64,000 nt of DNA from Acorus gramineus (lineage: Eukaryota > Streptophyta > Magnoliopsida > Acorales > Acoraceae), in the NCBI GenBank assembly GCA_030737835.1, contig JAUJYN010000016.1, positions 1,651,001-1,715,000 of the forward strand, written 5' to 3'. Position numbers and translations under genes: made by a program. The notes below the pieces were generated by a model. The model saw only the letters and a list, made by a program, of their open reading frames with translations, was not told the DNA's origin and did no database searches. Below, in pieces: positions 54,164-64,000 of this stretch. Position 1 is the stretch's first letter. Each line of letters starts with the position of its first letter.

Positions 54164-54694
54164 CGGATTTGTGTTGTTTATGCCGCTTTGGGGCTTATGA
54201 CTTGATTAAATATGGTTAATATGAACTGTATGCATGGGTTGTGCTATTCATTGAGCGTGTGGCTCACCCCTCGCATAAAAATCTTTTTCAGTGAGCACTC
54301 AGGAGGACTTGGCGGAGGAGCATCCCGAGCGACTACACCAGTAGCGGAGTAGCGCCACGTCCCTCGAGTTTTGAGGCCATCAGCACCCTCCTCTTGTTGT
54401 ATGTATACATTCTGTGCTCGGGCACCTAGTGGGATTATGTATGGATTGTATTTGTATGTATATGGACATGTTGGGTCTCACAGGACCTATGATTATGTAT
54501 CGAGTCTGTAGTATGTTTTGATTACAGATTCAGTCTTTTAGCTTCCGCATTTGGTGTATATATTATGTCAGCCCTGTTTCTATCTGTGTTGTCATTTTAT
54601 TTGTTGTATGAGTATGTTATTGATTCCTGTTTACTGATATCATATATACACTTGCCGCGTCCTGGGGACGGCCGCCCTGGGTCGTGACAAAGGG

Positions 54695-57411
54695 AGATCC
54701 CGGCGTTGGAGGCCTTTGGGGAGAGGTTTCGGTGTGCGGAGAGCAACCGAGCATCCTTGTTTCCCCTTGGTAAGCCCTTTTTCCTCTCTTTCCTTGCATA
54801 GATGTTTGTTAGGATGATGGTTTTGGGGTTGGGAGGCGGTCGGAGGCTGTGGGTGGCTGTCGAAGGTGGTTGGGGGCGGTCGGAGGCCATGGGTGGCCGG
54901 TGGTTGGTGGTGGAGGTGCTCGGGCAAGGTGTTAGGCAGTCCCGGGGAGGATGCCAGGGCTGGCAGGGCTGTTCCAGGTGGGTAGCAGGGCTGGTAGCGG
55001 GCGCAGCAGGCAGTGCACCAGATTGCCGGGCGCGCGAGCCCGTGCACGCGGGCGCGCGCGCGGGAGTGCGCTCGGGGGGTGTAGGGGGAGGTGTGCTGGG
55101 TATAAGGTGCTCGGGCATCAGGCGGGCAGTGCCGGGCGTGCAGGCGAGCGGTGCTCGGGCCACTCGGCGATGCGCGCAGGTAGGCAGCGCGGGCAACAGC
55201 GCGGGCAGGCTGGTAGGCGCGCTGGGCGCGTGTTGCGCGGGCGTGCGCGTGGGCGCTGGGTGAGGGTCTCAGGTGCTGGGCGCTGAGCGCCGGGTGCTGG
55301 GTCGCGGATGCTGGGTGTGCCAGGCGAGGGCGCTGGGCAGAGGCGCAGGCGTGCGCGCGGTGAGGTGAGCAGTGGGTGCGAGCGGGCGGGTGCGCGTGCG
55401 GGGCGTGCGCTGGGGCGTAGTGCGCACGGGTGCACCCGGGGCTAGGCGAGCTGCTGGTCGAGGGGGTGGTGCGCACTGGGTGCTCACGGAGCGAGGCAAG
55501 GGCACTGGAGGTGCGCGCGGGGTGAGGCGCTGGGCGCGCAGGACATGTGGTGTGCGCGCGGGCCAGCGCTGGGCGTGCGGTGTGCGCGCGGGTTGCTGCG
55601 CTGGGGTGTAGTGGACGCGCGGTGCACCCGGGGATCTCGGCGGCGTGTCCAGGCGTGCGGGCAGGGGCTCGGCAGGGCCCTGGGTGCGCGGGCTGAGGCG
55701 CGGCGGTGCATCCGGGGATGGGTGGCCGTGCGGGTGGTTGCCGGGAGTGCGGGAATGAGTCGGGATGCTCGGGCTAACGTGCGTACGGGTCGTATGTACG
55801 TTTGCCCGAGTGTTGGGTACTTTTAGAGTGTTTTGTATATTTTTATGGTATTTGTGGATTTTACTCACCAGTTGATACCCTGTCTTGCAGATCTTGACGG
55901 ACGGTCACGCGATGACCCAACTTCCGGTGAGTGGGACGATCCAACCCAGAGGGGAGGCGTTACATGCACTTGAGCATGTACCGTCCTCCCCTGGGGCACC
56001 ATAGTAAATATTAACCTGCTTAATATGAGAACTATGTAAGCATGATAATCTGTAGTATGCATGCCACCCTAGACCTTGTATGCTAGGGACTTATACCCTT
56101 AGGACCCGTATAAGAACCATGCACCATGTTATCATGTTTCCATGCTAGGAATGCCCCGACCGATGCATGTTCCCATTTAGTTTAATTTGTTTAAATAAAA
56201 TGCGAGCATGTGATTATTAGCCTGTCTTAGTGAATATTAGAGGGGAGGGGCCTCGCGAGGACAGCGGTGAGACCCGGGCTAGGGTACTCCGTGTTCCTTG
56301 TTTGGTTGTCGGGATGTCCTATATCGGGACCTCACGCTGCCCTCCCAAGGATTCTTTCCCTGTTAATATTCCAACCTCTTTATTATTATAATGCATGTTT
56401 CCCCGCATCCTGGTTATGCGCCCTGTTGGAATTCTGAAGAATTCAAGGCATTAGAGTTGTAGAGATGTGTGGTCGGCGGATCCGAGTGGATCATATGCGT
56501 ATGGATAGGCTGTTCTGTTTCCCTTCATTGGATCCGTGTAGAGACTGCCCCAGCGTTGGAAAGGCCGTCCCTTCCGAGGGCTCCCATCAGTAGGCGCCTC
56601 CCGATATTTGTGACGGACTGTGCTGAAGTTGTGGGTGAAGGCCAAGCGGCCTACGGAGTGGAGGAGAGACTATCGGTGGACCAAGGGTGACCAACAGCCT
56701 AGTCAGTCCCAATATCCTATGTCACCCATAGAAGGGTGAGGGTGAGGGTGCGGTGGGTCAGCAATGGGGTGACCCACTGGTTGTGGAATTGTGGTCTAAG
56801 GATGATTATTAGATTAGTATGTCCCAACATCCTATGTCACCCATTGAGGGTGAGTGTGACGGTGTGGTGGTTCGGCGATGTACGAACCACTGGATTTATG
56901 ATGTTATGCCACTTTGAGGCTGGTTGTTAATTAATTGTGGTTAATATAGCTGTGATGCATGGGTTGTGCTATTCACTGAGCGTGTGGCTCACCCCTCGCA
57001 TAATTGTTTTCTCCAGTTGCCACTGAGCCGGATCAACAGGAGGAGCCTTCAGAGGGATTCCTTCAGTAGCGGAGCAGCGCTACGTCCCGCGAGTGTTAGA
57101 GGCTATCAGCATCCCTTTTTGGCTGTATGTATTTTATTTCCGTGCTTGAGCACGCGTTTGTATATATTCAGTTGTATATTGTGTATATTGGCTCTCACAT
57201 GACAGATGATTGTGTATCGAGTCTGTAGTATGTTTTATTTACAGATTCAGTCTTTCACTTCCGCATTTGGTGTATATATCATGTCAGCCTCCTTGTTGTC
57301 TGTGTGTCATTCTAGTTGCTTGTTTATGGTATATTATTGAACTCCTGTGTAGATTCTGATATTATATATATACTTGCCGCGTCCTGGGGACGGCCGCCCT
57401 GGGGCGTGATA
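54695..57411 (+). mobile_element. Solo LTR, part 2 of 2 (begins at 24711)
   Basis: Continues the LTR cut by the Tekay insertion. It contains a GC-rich block (54950-55770), CTTG/GTAAGC donor 54770, mini-exon 55891-55926, GAATTC-TGAA-GAATTC (56429-56444), two modules (56708-56890) and a CTCCAG acceptor. It ends CGTGATA at 57411 instead of CGTGACA, followed by TSD TAGAG (57412-57416). Total LTR length is about 3.4 kb with no internal region, so this is a solo LTR. Confidence 0.9.
56708..56890 (+). other. Two G-tract/hairpin modules in the split solo LTR
   Basis: Stems are GTGGGTCA/TGACCCAC (56753-56777) and GTGGTTCG/CGAACCAC (56867-56890), each a perfect 8 bp but with different sequence. The first follows a GGGTGAGGGTGAGGG tract. 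Confidence 0.6.
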
Positions 57412-57416
57412 TAGAG

Positions 57417-58008
57417 AGAGGAGAATCAACAACAACAAATTATGAATACATATGCACACACACACCTTCTTTCTCTTCAAGCACCTCTTCTTCCTTCTAG
57501 TGCTTCTTCTCTTCTTTTCCTTCTCAACACAAGACTTAAGAGGGAAGGAGAGGGAGAGGGAGACGTGTGAGAGGGAGGGGAAGAGAGAGGGGGAGGCACT
57601 CACAAAAGGGGGAGTTTAATTAATTCTCAAAAAGGGGGTTGGTGAGGGGGGTTTGACAAGTCAACCTAACCAAGCTAGAGGACAAAACCAATTGATTTGG
57701 TCAATGGTCATCCTTGACTTGGTCAAAGTCACCTCTTTGATAATTCAGTATCGACCAAAACCCGGATACGATTCAGAACTGTATATTTCCAGAAACGTAA
57801 CAAGAACTCGGTGAAATTTTTATGGATAGTACGAAACAGTACCAGGACCCATAATATGCAGTTAGATTTCCAATCAGAGTACTCCAACTCCCGCAGGTGG
57901 CTAAAAGCCAAAATTTTAGCAACTCCGATCGAAAAAGAAAAAGGCCATGAATGACCTAGATGTGACCAAGGCTTAACCGAAATGGCTCCAAATGACACAG
58001 GCATAACA
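57417..58008 (-). repeat. 3' LTR of E1, part 3 of 3 (LTR start)
   Basis: The upstream end of the LTR begun at 18183. In sense orientation it starts TGTTATGCCTGTGTC at 58008. The three parts sum to about 3.6 kb, the same as the solo LTR at 20315-23817. No gene. Confidence 0.85.
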
Positions 58009-59970
58009 TTCTCCCCCCTTAGGAAATTTTGTCCTCAAAATTTAAGGAAACCCAAAGGGAAGACCGAATATAGCAAGTATCAAGCATAGACCTTTTGCTC
58101 CCAAGTGTTCTATGCACCAGACTGGCGCTATCGACACACTCTAATCAGAGGAACGGTCTTAGCGTGGTTCCTCTTCTCATGTTGGTCCTTGACCTAGATC
58201 CACTGCTTCACGAATGACAAATCCAGCTCGAGAATGAGACGGTCGAATGGAGTGACATGAGCAGGATCGTGGACATAACACCTCGGCCATGAGACAAGGA
58301 TGACGTCATGGGCATGAGCCAGTTGTGGGGGAAAGGCTACATGACAAGCCACCTCCCCAATCCACTCAATGACGAGAAATAGTCCCATTGAAGAGCCAAC
58401 TCAACTTACCCCGAACGTCGAAACAGAGGATGACTTCAAGAAAACATGGTCGCCAAACCCGAAGGTAAGCTCCTGGCGACGATGACCTGCGTAGCCCTTC
58501 TATTGGTTCTGGGAGGTGCAGATGCACACATGAACCAACCTGGCCACTGCAAGGTCAAATAAATAACTTGTGGCCCCTCCAACTAGCACTCCTCAACCGT
58601 CCCAACACAAGGGAGGTATAAAACTGCGCCTGTAGAGTGCCTTTCACAGTACCATCAGGATGCTCGAATGACAGTTGTCTTGTAGGCATACCCCAACAAA
58701 TGGGTGGTGCCTCACCCAACTGCCCTTATCATCGAGCACGCAGGCACTTAGCATGTCCTCCAAGGTCAGAATCGCCTTCTTGCTTGGCCATTTGTCGGCG
58801 GTGAAACACTGCACTTAGATGGAGGCTTGCGCCAAAGCCTGCCAAGGCTGCGCCACAACCTCAAAGTAACCCTCGCGTCTCAACCAAAAATAGCGCTGAT
58901 CGGAGTGCCAAGAAGACGAACAATCGCAAAGGTGGAAACCTACGTCAAAGCGTCCAGAGACTCAATCAGTCGGATTTGGGAGGGTAGCGCAGACTTGGTT
59001 AGTCAGTCAATGATCACCTAGACGGCGTGATGACCCGAACGTAACATTAGCGAGTTCGCAACAATCCCTGATAACCCACCCCCACGTCCACTGAGGAATC
59101 TCCATGGACTGACGCTTTCCAACGCGATGATGATTCTTGAACTTTGCCTGAGGGCATGCCAACCTGGGGAAACAAGGTCACCCATATCGCCTTTTCATCG
59201 CACCACTAGCAATGTTAATGAAGACTACTCCAAAGTAGTCCACGGAAGCCCAATAAAACTTTTGAGATCCACGAAGGCATCCGGCGCATTCGTCAACCCC
59301 GATAGCAGTACTTAAAACTCGTAGTGCCCAAAACGGTCACGAAAGGCCATCTAAAGGATGTCCAACTCCCGGATCTACAACTTGTGGTACCCTTGTGCGA
59401 AGATCTATCTAACAGCAGACACCCGCTCCCAAAGCTGGTCAAATAGATCATCAATTCACAGCAAGGGGTACCTGATCTTCAACCCTCACGGGAAGATCAA
59501 AACAACACCTCGAACAATTAAGTCCAGATTCAGCTCTTCGAGCATGGCTGGCGCTTGTGATGACACTTACATGCTTGGTAAGCCACTCAACCGCACTTAA
59601 TCCACAAGACACTCAATAAGGTGGGTCGTCAAACCTCGACAATGCCTATGCGATGTCATCTATCTGATAAGGCGGTTGAGTCCCATCATGAACGTTAGCA
59701 TCGCATCTCCTCATTTGCGACCAATGTGGGGGCAAAACACGACAATATCCACAACTGTGATTCGCATGCCGCCAGAGATAGGCCGCTCAACTATAACCAT
59801 TGGAACTCCAGCATCCTGCACTCCATGGGTAGATTCATCACGGGAAGTCCACGCTCTCGACATCATGCGGTAGCACTCTCCCGGTGTGGCCTCTACCTGG
59901 TAGCCTCCCAAGCCCACTATCTCTGCCATATGGGCGCACCAACAAGCATAGTATCTAGGAGCACCTCACA
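58009..59970 (-). pseudogene. Decayed Tekay-like pol of element E1
   Basis: A PPT (CCTAAGGGGGGAGAA on the minus strand) precedes the LTR. Integrase-tail remnants include PPQLAHAHDV and YVHDPAHVTPF (about 58194-58388), integrase core similarity lies near 58830-58935, and RT similarity near 59380-59500. Stops, frameshifts and deletions are everywhere, and many changes look like decay of CpG sites. This is the oldest recognisable retrotransposon of the nest; its 5' LTR is right of the window. Confidence 0.75.
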
Positions 59971-59972
59971 GG

Positions 59973-62900
59973 GCTCTGCCCCAGGGTGGCCGTCCCCGGG
60001 ACGCGGCAAGTGTATACATGATATCAGAATCTACACAGGAGGTCAATAATATATCATACACAAATAACTAGAATGACACACATACAACAAAGAGGCTGAC
60101 ATGATATATACACCAAATGCGGAAGCAAAAGACTGAATCTGTAAATAAACATTCTACAGACTCGATACTCAATCATCTGTCCTGTGAGAGCCAATATACA
60201 CAAATACAACTGAATATATACAAACGCGTGCCAAGCACGGAAATAAAATACATATAGTCAAGAAGGGATGCTGATAACCTCTGGCAATCGCGGAACGTGG
60301 CGCTGCTCCGCTACTGAAGGAATCCCTCGGAAAGCTCCAACTGCTGCTCCGGCTCTAGCTCAGGCTCAATGACCACTGGGGAAAAACATATGCGAGGGGT
60401 GAGCCACACGCTCAGTGAACAGCACAACCCATGCATCACAGACAATATTTACCACAATTCCATTATTTATCCAGCCTCTAAGACATAACAACATAAACCA
60501 GTGGTTCGTACCTCGCCGAACCACCACACCCTCACCCTCACCCTCACCCATCAATGGGTGACATAGGCTATTGGGACTGATAATCATCCATTCACAAATC
60601 CAGTAGGTCGCTCATCGCCAACCCACTACACCCTCACCCTCACCCTACCACGGGTGACATAGGATTTTGGGACTGACTAGGCTGTTGGTCACCCTTAGTC
60701 CACCGGTAGTCTCTCCTCCACTCCGTAGGCCACTTGGTCTCCACCCACAACTTCAGCACAGTCCGTCACAAAAATCGGGAGGCGCCTACTGATGTGGGTC
60801 CTCTGAAGGATGACTTTTCTAACGCTGGGGTAGTCTCTACCGGATCCAACGAAGAGAACAGAACAGCCTATCCATACGCATATGATCCACTCGGATCCGC
60901 CAACAACACATCTCTACAACTCAAATGTCATGAACTCCTCAGAGTTCCTCCAGGGCGCATAACCACGATGCGGGGAAATAAGTACAATAAAAGCAAGGCT
61001 GGAATATCATTGGGGGAAAGCAACTCGGGAGGGCGGCGTGAGTTCCCGTTATAGGATACCCCGACAACCAAACAAGGAACACGGAGTACCCTAACACGGG
61101 TCTCACCGCTGTCCTCGCAAGGCCCCTCCCCTATAATATTCACTAACATGCTAATAATCAGACCAATCATACAACATTACTTATAATATTATTGGGACTA
61201 GAAACCTTGGGAGGGCAGCATGAGGTCCCGATACAGGACATCCCGACAACCAAACAAGGAACACGGAGTACCCTAACACGGGTCTCAATGTTGACCTCGC
61301 AAGGCTCCTCCCTATAATATTATCTAAGGCATGCGAATTAACATACACTAGCATTTAATTTAATAAATAAACTAGTAGGACGCATGCGTAGGCCGAGGTT
61401 TCCTATCATGAAAACAGGGGGCATGGTGCATGGCTCTTACACCTATCCTAAGGGTGCAAGTCCCTAATATGCAAAGACTAGGGTAGCATGCATTCTACAT
61501 TAACATCATGCAAGCATGGATTACATATTACTGCTGGTTAATATTCATCCATGGTGCCCCAGGAGAGGTCGGTATACGCCCAAATGCGTATGACCCCTCT
61601 CTACTGGGTTGGATTGTCCCACTCACCAGTATCTGGGTCGTCGCGCGACCGTCCGTCCAGATCTGCAAGACAGACATTCAATATGGTGAGAACAATACAA
61701 AAATACTCCAAAATACCAAAAACATACTAACCCACAACTAAACACCCAACACTCGGGCAAACGTGCATACGACCCGCACGCACGCTAGCCTGAGCACCCC
61801 CGGCAACCACCCGCACGGCCGGCAACCACCTGCACGGCCGCCCGACCGCCCGGGTGCACCGCCGCGCCTCAGCCAACGCACCCCGCGCACCGCCGGACCT
61901 CCCGGGTGCACCGCGCGCCCCCTGTGCCCCAGCGCAGCCGCCCGTGCACACCCCGCCCGTGCACGCCCCGCGCGCACCACCTCGCCCCGCGCGCACCCCA
62001 CGCGCACCACCTCGCTCCGCGCGCACCCCGCGCGCACCACCTCGCTCTACCCGCGCGCACCACCCGCGCCTCAGCCCAGCACCCGGGACCCTCACCCAGC
62101 GCCCACGCGCACGCACGCGCAGCACGCGCCCAGCGCGCCTGCCAGCATGCCCACGCTGCTGCCCGCGTTGCCTGCCTGCACGCGTCGCCGAGTGGCCCGA
62201 GCACCGTTCGCCTGCACGCCCGACACTGCTCGCTTGATGCCCGAGCACCTCCTGCCCTGCTCGCCTGCGCGCCCAGCCTGCCAGCCTGGCCTGCCCGCGC
62301 GCACAACCCACAGCCTGCCTACCTGCATGCCTCTCCCTGCACCCCCCCCCCCCCGAGCGCACGCCCGCGCGCGCACGCGCCGCGCGCCGGCAACCTAGTG
62401 CACTTGCTCCCAGCCTACCCGAGCTAGCCCTGCCAGCCTGCCCAGCGCGCACGCCCAGCCCTGCTGGCCCCCAGCGCCAGCCGAGCGCCCGCACGCCCAG
62501 CCCTGCTGGCCCCCAGCACCGCCCGAGCGCATGCACGGGCGCACGCCCGCGCGCACGCGCGCGCACGCCCGTGCCAACCACTGCGCCTGCACCACCCTGC
62601 GCTGCTGCCCTGCCCAAGATAGCAGCCCGCCAGCCCGAGCTGCACGCCTGCCAGCCCGAGCTCCTCTACCACCCACCTCCGACCACCACCACAGCCTCCG
62701 ACCGCCTCCCACAGCCCTCCGGCGGCCACCCACCGCCGCCAACCTCCTCCCAACCCCATTTCCACCCTCCTAGCATACATCTAAGCAAGAAAGAGAGGAA
62801 AAAGAGGCTTACCAAGGGGAGGAAAGGAAATTCGGTTGCTCTCCGCGCACTGAAACCTCTCCCAAAAGGTTTCCAACGTCCGGATCTACCTCCACCACCG

Positions 62901-63392
62901 AGATGGCTCAAATCAGGGACGAAGAGAGGGCGGACGGAGGGGCAAATCTCGCCGGAATTGGGATTTGAAACCACCGGGGTGTAGATCGGGACCCGATCTA
63001 CACTTCCTAGGTTTTGGGTTTGAGGGGTCTAGGGGGCTCAAAAGTGAGAAAAGGAGAGAGGGGAGAGAGAAAAACTCATTTGGTAGGGATGATGAACAGT
63101 GATTTCGAAATTAGATCCCACATATATATAGTGAGCGACTTAAAAACCCAGATACGCCCCGGAACTGTGAAATTTCAGAAACGTTACCGGAATTCAACGA
63201 AATTTTTGTGAGAGGCCTAAAACGGCACCACGACACCAAATATGCAGTTAGATTTCCAATCGGAGTCCTCTAGCTCAGGACGATAGCTAACAGTTCAAAA
63301 ATTAGCGGTACCGATCGAAACCGAAAAAAAATGAAAAACTGCCAGAATGCTCCAACGGTTACCAGCAGGCTAAAAGTGACACATATATAACA
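59973..63392 (-). mobile_element. Solo LTR in the decayed pol
   Basis: About 3.4 kb of TGTTATATATGTGTC-type LTR (sense start at 63392) flanked by ACAGG (59968-59972 and 63393-63397). The sense 3' end is degraded (CTCTGCCCC in place of TGTCACGCCCC). It contains the GC-rich block (61790-62760), mini-exon 61627-61662 with donor at 62812, hairpins GATCC-ACTC-GGATC (about 60885-60898) and GAACTC-CTCA-GAGTTC (60932-60947), and modules (60494-60650). No internal region, so solo. ORFs in the GC block are not credible genes. Confidence 0.85.
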
Positions 63393-64000
63393 ACAGGGCT
63401 TTGGCCTCAACCGGGCAGCTACAACGCACAATGATATATCGAAGCGACTCCAGATGCCACTATGGAACCCTGTCCACTAGCAATCGCCCACCCAGGTGCA
63501 ATAGGACGTACCCAATCCCGATCGTAGGTATCACCACTCGCTACAGCACCTTCCAAGTGAGAGGAAAAATCAATCATCAATAGATGCTTCAAAGGTATTC
63601 CTTGACTGGGAAAAGAAACCTTGGGAGGGCACCATGAGGTCCCGATATAGGATATCCCGACAACCAAACAAGGAACACGGAGTACCCTAGCCCGGGTCTC
63701 AACGATAACCCCGCAAGGCCCCTTAATCCTGAGTAGGAAGGCTGGAAGAAGACATCACCCTTTAATGAGCCATACACCACATCCTCAAAACTTGAAACTG
63801 GAGCTGCACGCGAACTCCATGGTTACCAGCAATACCGATGCACAGGAAAGAGCTCCATTATCGAGACGCAATCCATACCTTAGAAATTACAACCAATTCA
63901 TCACTATCATACTACTGGGCTGGAATCTCCTACCCAAGCCTTAATCCCACCACAAGGGATCCAACAACTGACCCTGTTTAGTCGACCTAGTCGACAACTT
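63393..64000 (-). other. Continuation of E1 internal region
   Basis: No ORF is credible. 63580-63780 matches the LTR-derived filler of the array internal regions (CTTGGGAGGGCACCATGAGG, GACAACCAAACAAGGAACAC, CCCGCAAGGCCCCTTAATCC). The remainder (63393-63580 and 63780-64000) is unrecognised and could be decayed protease/gag sequence. Confidence 0.55.

Larger units (their letters stand above)
25389..54689 (+). mobile_element. Complete Tekay/Del-like chromovirus retrotransposon (interrupted by a Tat element)
   Basis: TG...CA ends and an exact 5-base duplication AAGGG (25384-25388 and 54690-54694) define the element. Without the nested 18.3-kb Tat insertion it is about 11 kb: 5' LTR 25389-26691 plus 44985-46726, internal region 46727-51645, 3' LTR 51646-54689. 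It has a tRNA-iMet PBS, gag with CCHC knuckle, protease, RT, RNase H, integrase with a chromodomain-like tail, and a PPT. The two LTRs are similar apart from small indels. At least six single-base frameshifts split the polyprotein, so it is not obviously autonomous. Confidence 0.93.
51646..54689 (+). repeat. Tekay 3' LTR
   Basis: This 3044-base LTR is uninterrupted and is the best reference copy: TATA box 51908-51918, donor CCCTTG/GTAAGC at 52234, GC-rich block 52430-53090, acceptor CTTGCAG 53200-53201, mini-exon 53202-53237, GTGAGT donor 53238, GAATTC hairpin 53712-53727, GATCC hairpin 53762-53775, modules 53993-54163, acceptor TTTTTCAG 54290-54291, end CGTGACA. Long overlapping ORFs in the GC block are composition artefacts. 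Confidence 0.93.

Noticed and set aside
58827..60049. Small plus-strand ORFs at 58827, 59127, 59358 and 59676 as genes
   Set aside because: They are antisense to decayed minus-strand pol and carry no recognisable domain.

Overview
This is plant nuclear repeat DNA, almost entirely LTR retrotransposons. Evidence for a plant: a primer-binding site for initiator tRNA-Met beside chromovirus (Tekay/Del-like) gag-pol, a Tat/Ogre-type Ty3/gypsy element, an En/Spm (CACTA) transposase fragment, and an exon resembling chloroplast ribonucleoprotein RRM genes. No intact host gene, rRNA or tRNA gene is visible, and the species cannot be fixed. Coordinates were read by eye; junctions given with target-site duplications (TSDs) should be accurate to a few bases.

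Layout. (1) 1-14718, minus strand: a tandem array LTR-internal-LTR-internal-LTR of a non-autonomous, gag-only Tekay derivative with a ~6.53-kb period. (2) 14719-16426, plus: two truncated LTRs, one inside the other, into which the array inserted. (3) 16427-18182: older target DNA with an En/Spm transposase pseudogene and a single RRM exon. (4) 18183-64000: a five-level nest. A decayed minus-strand Tekay-like element (3' LTR in pieces at 18183-20314, 23818-24710 and 57417-58008; decayed pol from 58009) contains a solo LTR (20315-23817, TSD CGCAT), a second solo LTR (24711-57411, TSD TAGAG) and a third (about 59973-63392, TSD ACAGG). The second solo LTR was split by a complete plus-strand Tekay-like element (25389-54689, TSD AAGGG), whose 5' LTR was split by an 18.3-kb minus-strand Tat/Ogre-like element (26692-44984, GGGTG at both junctions).

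Function. The Tat element has an uninterrupted 1265-aa RT/RNase H/integrase ORF with two RNase H domains, and an unusual protein with an acidic repeat, three retropepsin-like domains and a G-patch; its gag has a frameshift and stops. The Tekay element carries all domains but about six small frameshifts. The array elements keep LTRs, PBS, PPT and gag but lost protease, most of RT and integrase, so they would need enzymes in trans.

Most unusual signal. The ~3-3.5-kb Tekay-family LTRs share across diverged subfamilies (a) two putative introns around a 36-38-nt mini-exon, the first intron holding a very GC-rich block, and (b) in the second putative intron a series of short hairpins (GAATTC-N4-GAATTC, GATCC-N4-GGATC, and repeated CACCC/GGGTG plus GTGGNTC/GANCCAC stems around a GGGTGA G-quadruplex tract). 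Several copies show compensatory changes. This is the best candidate for something undescribed.
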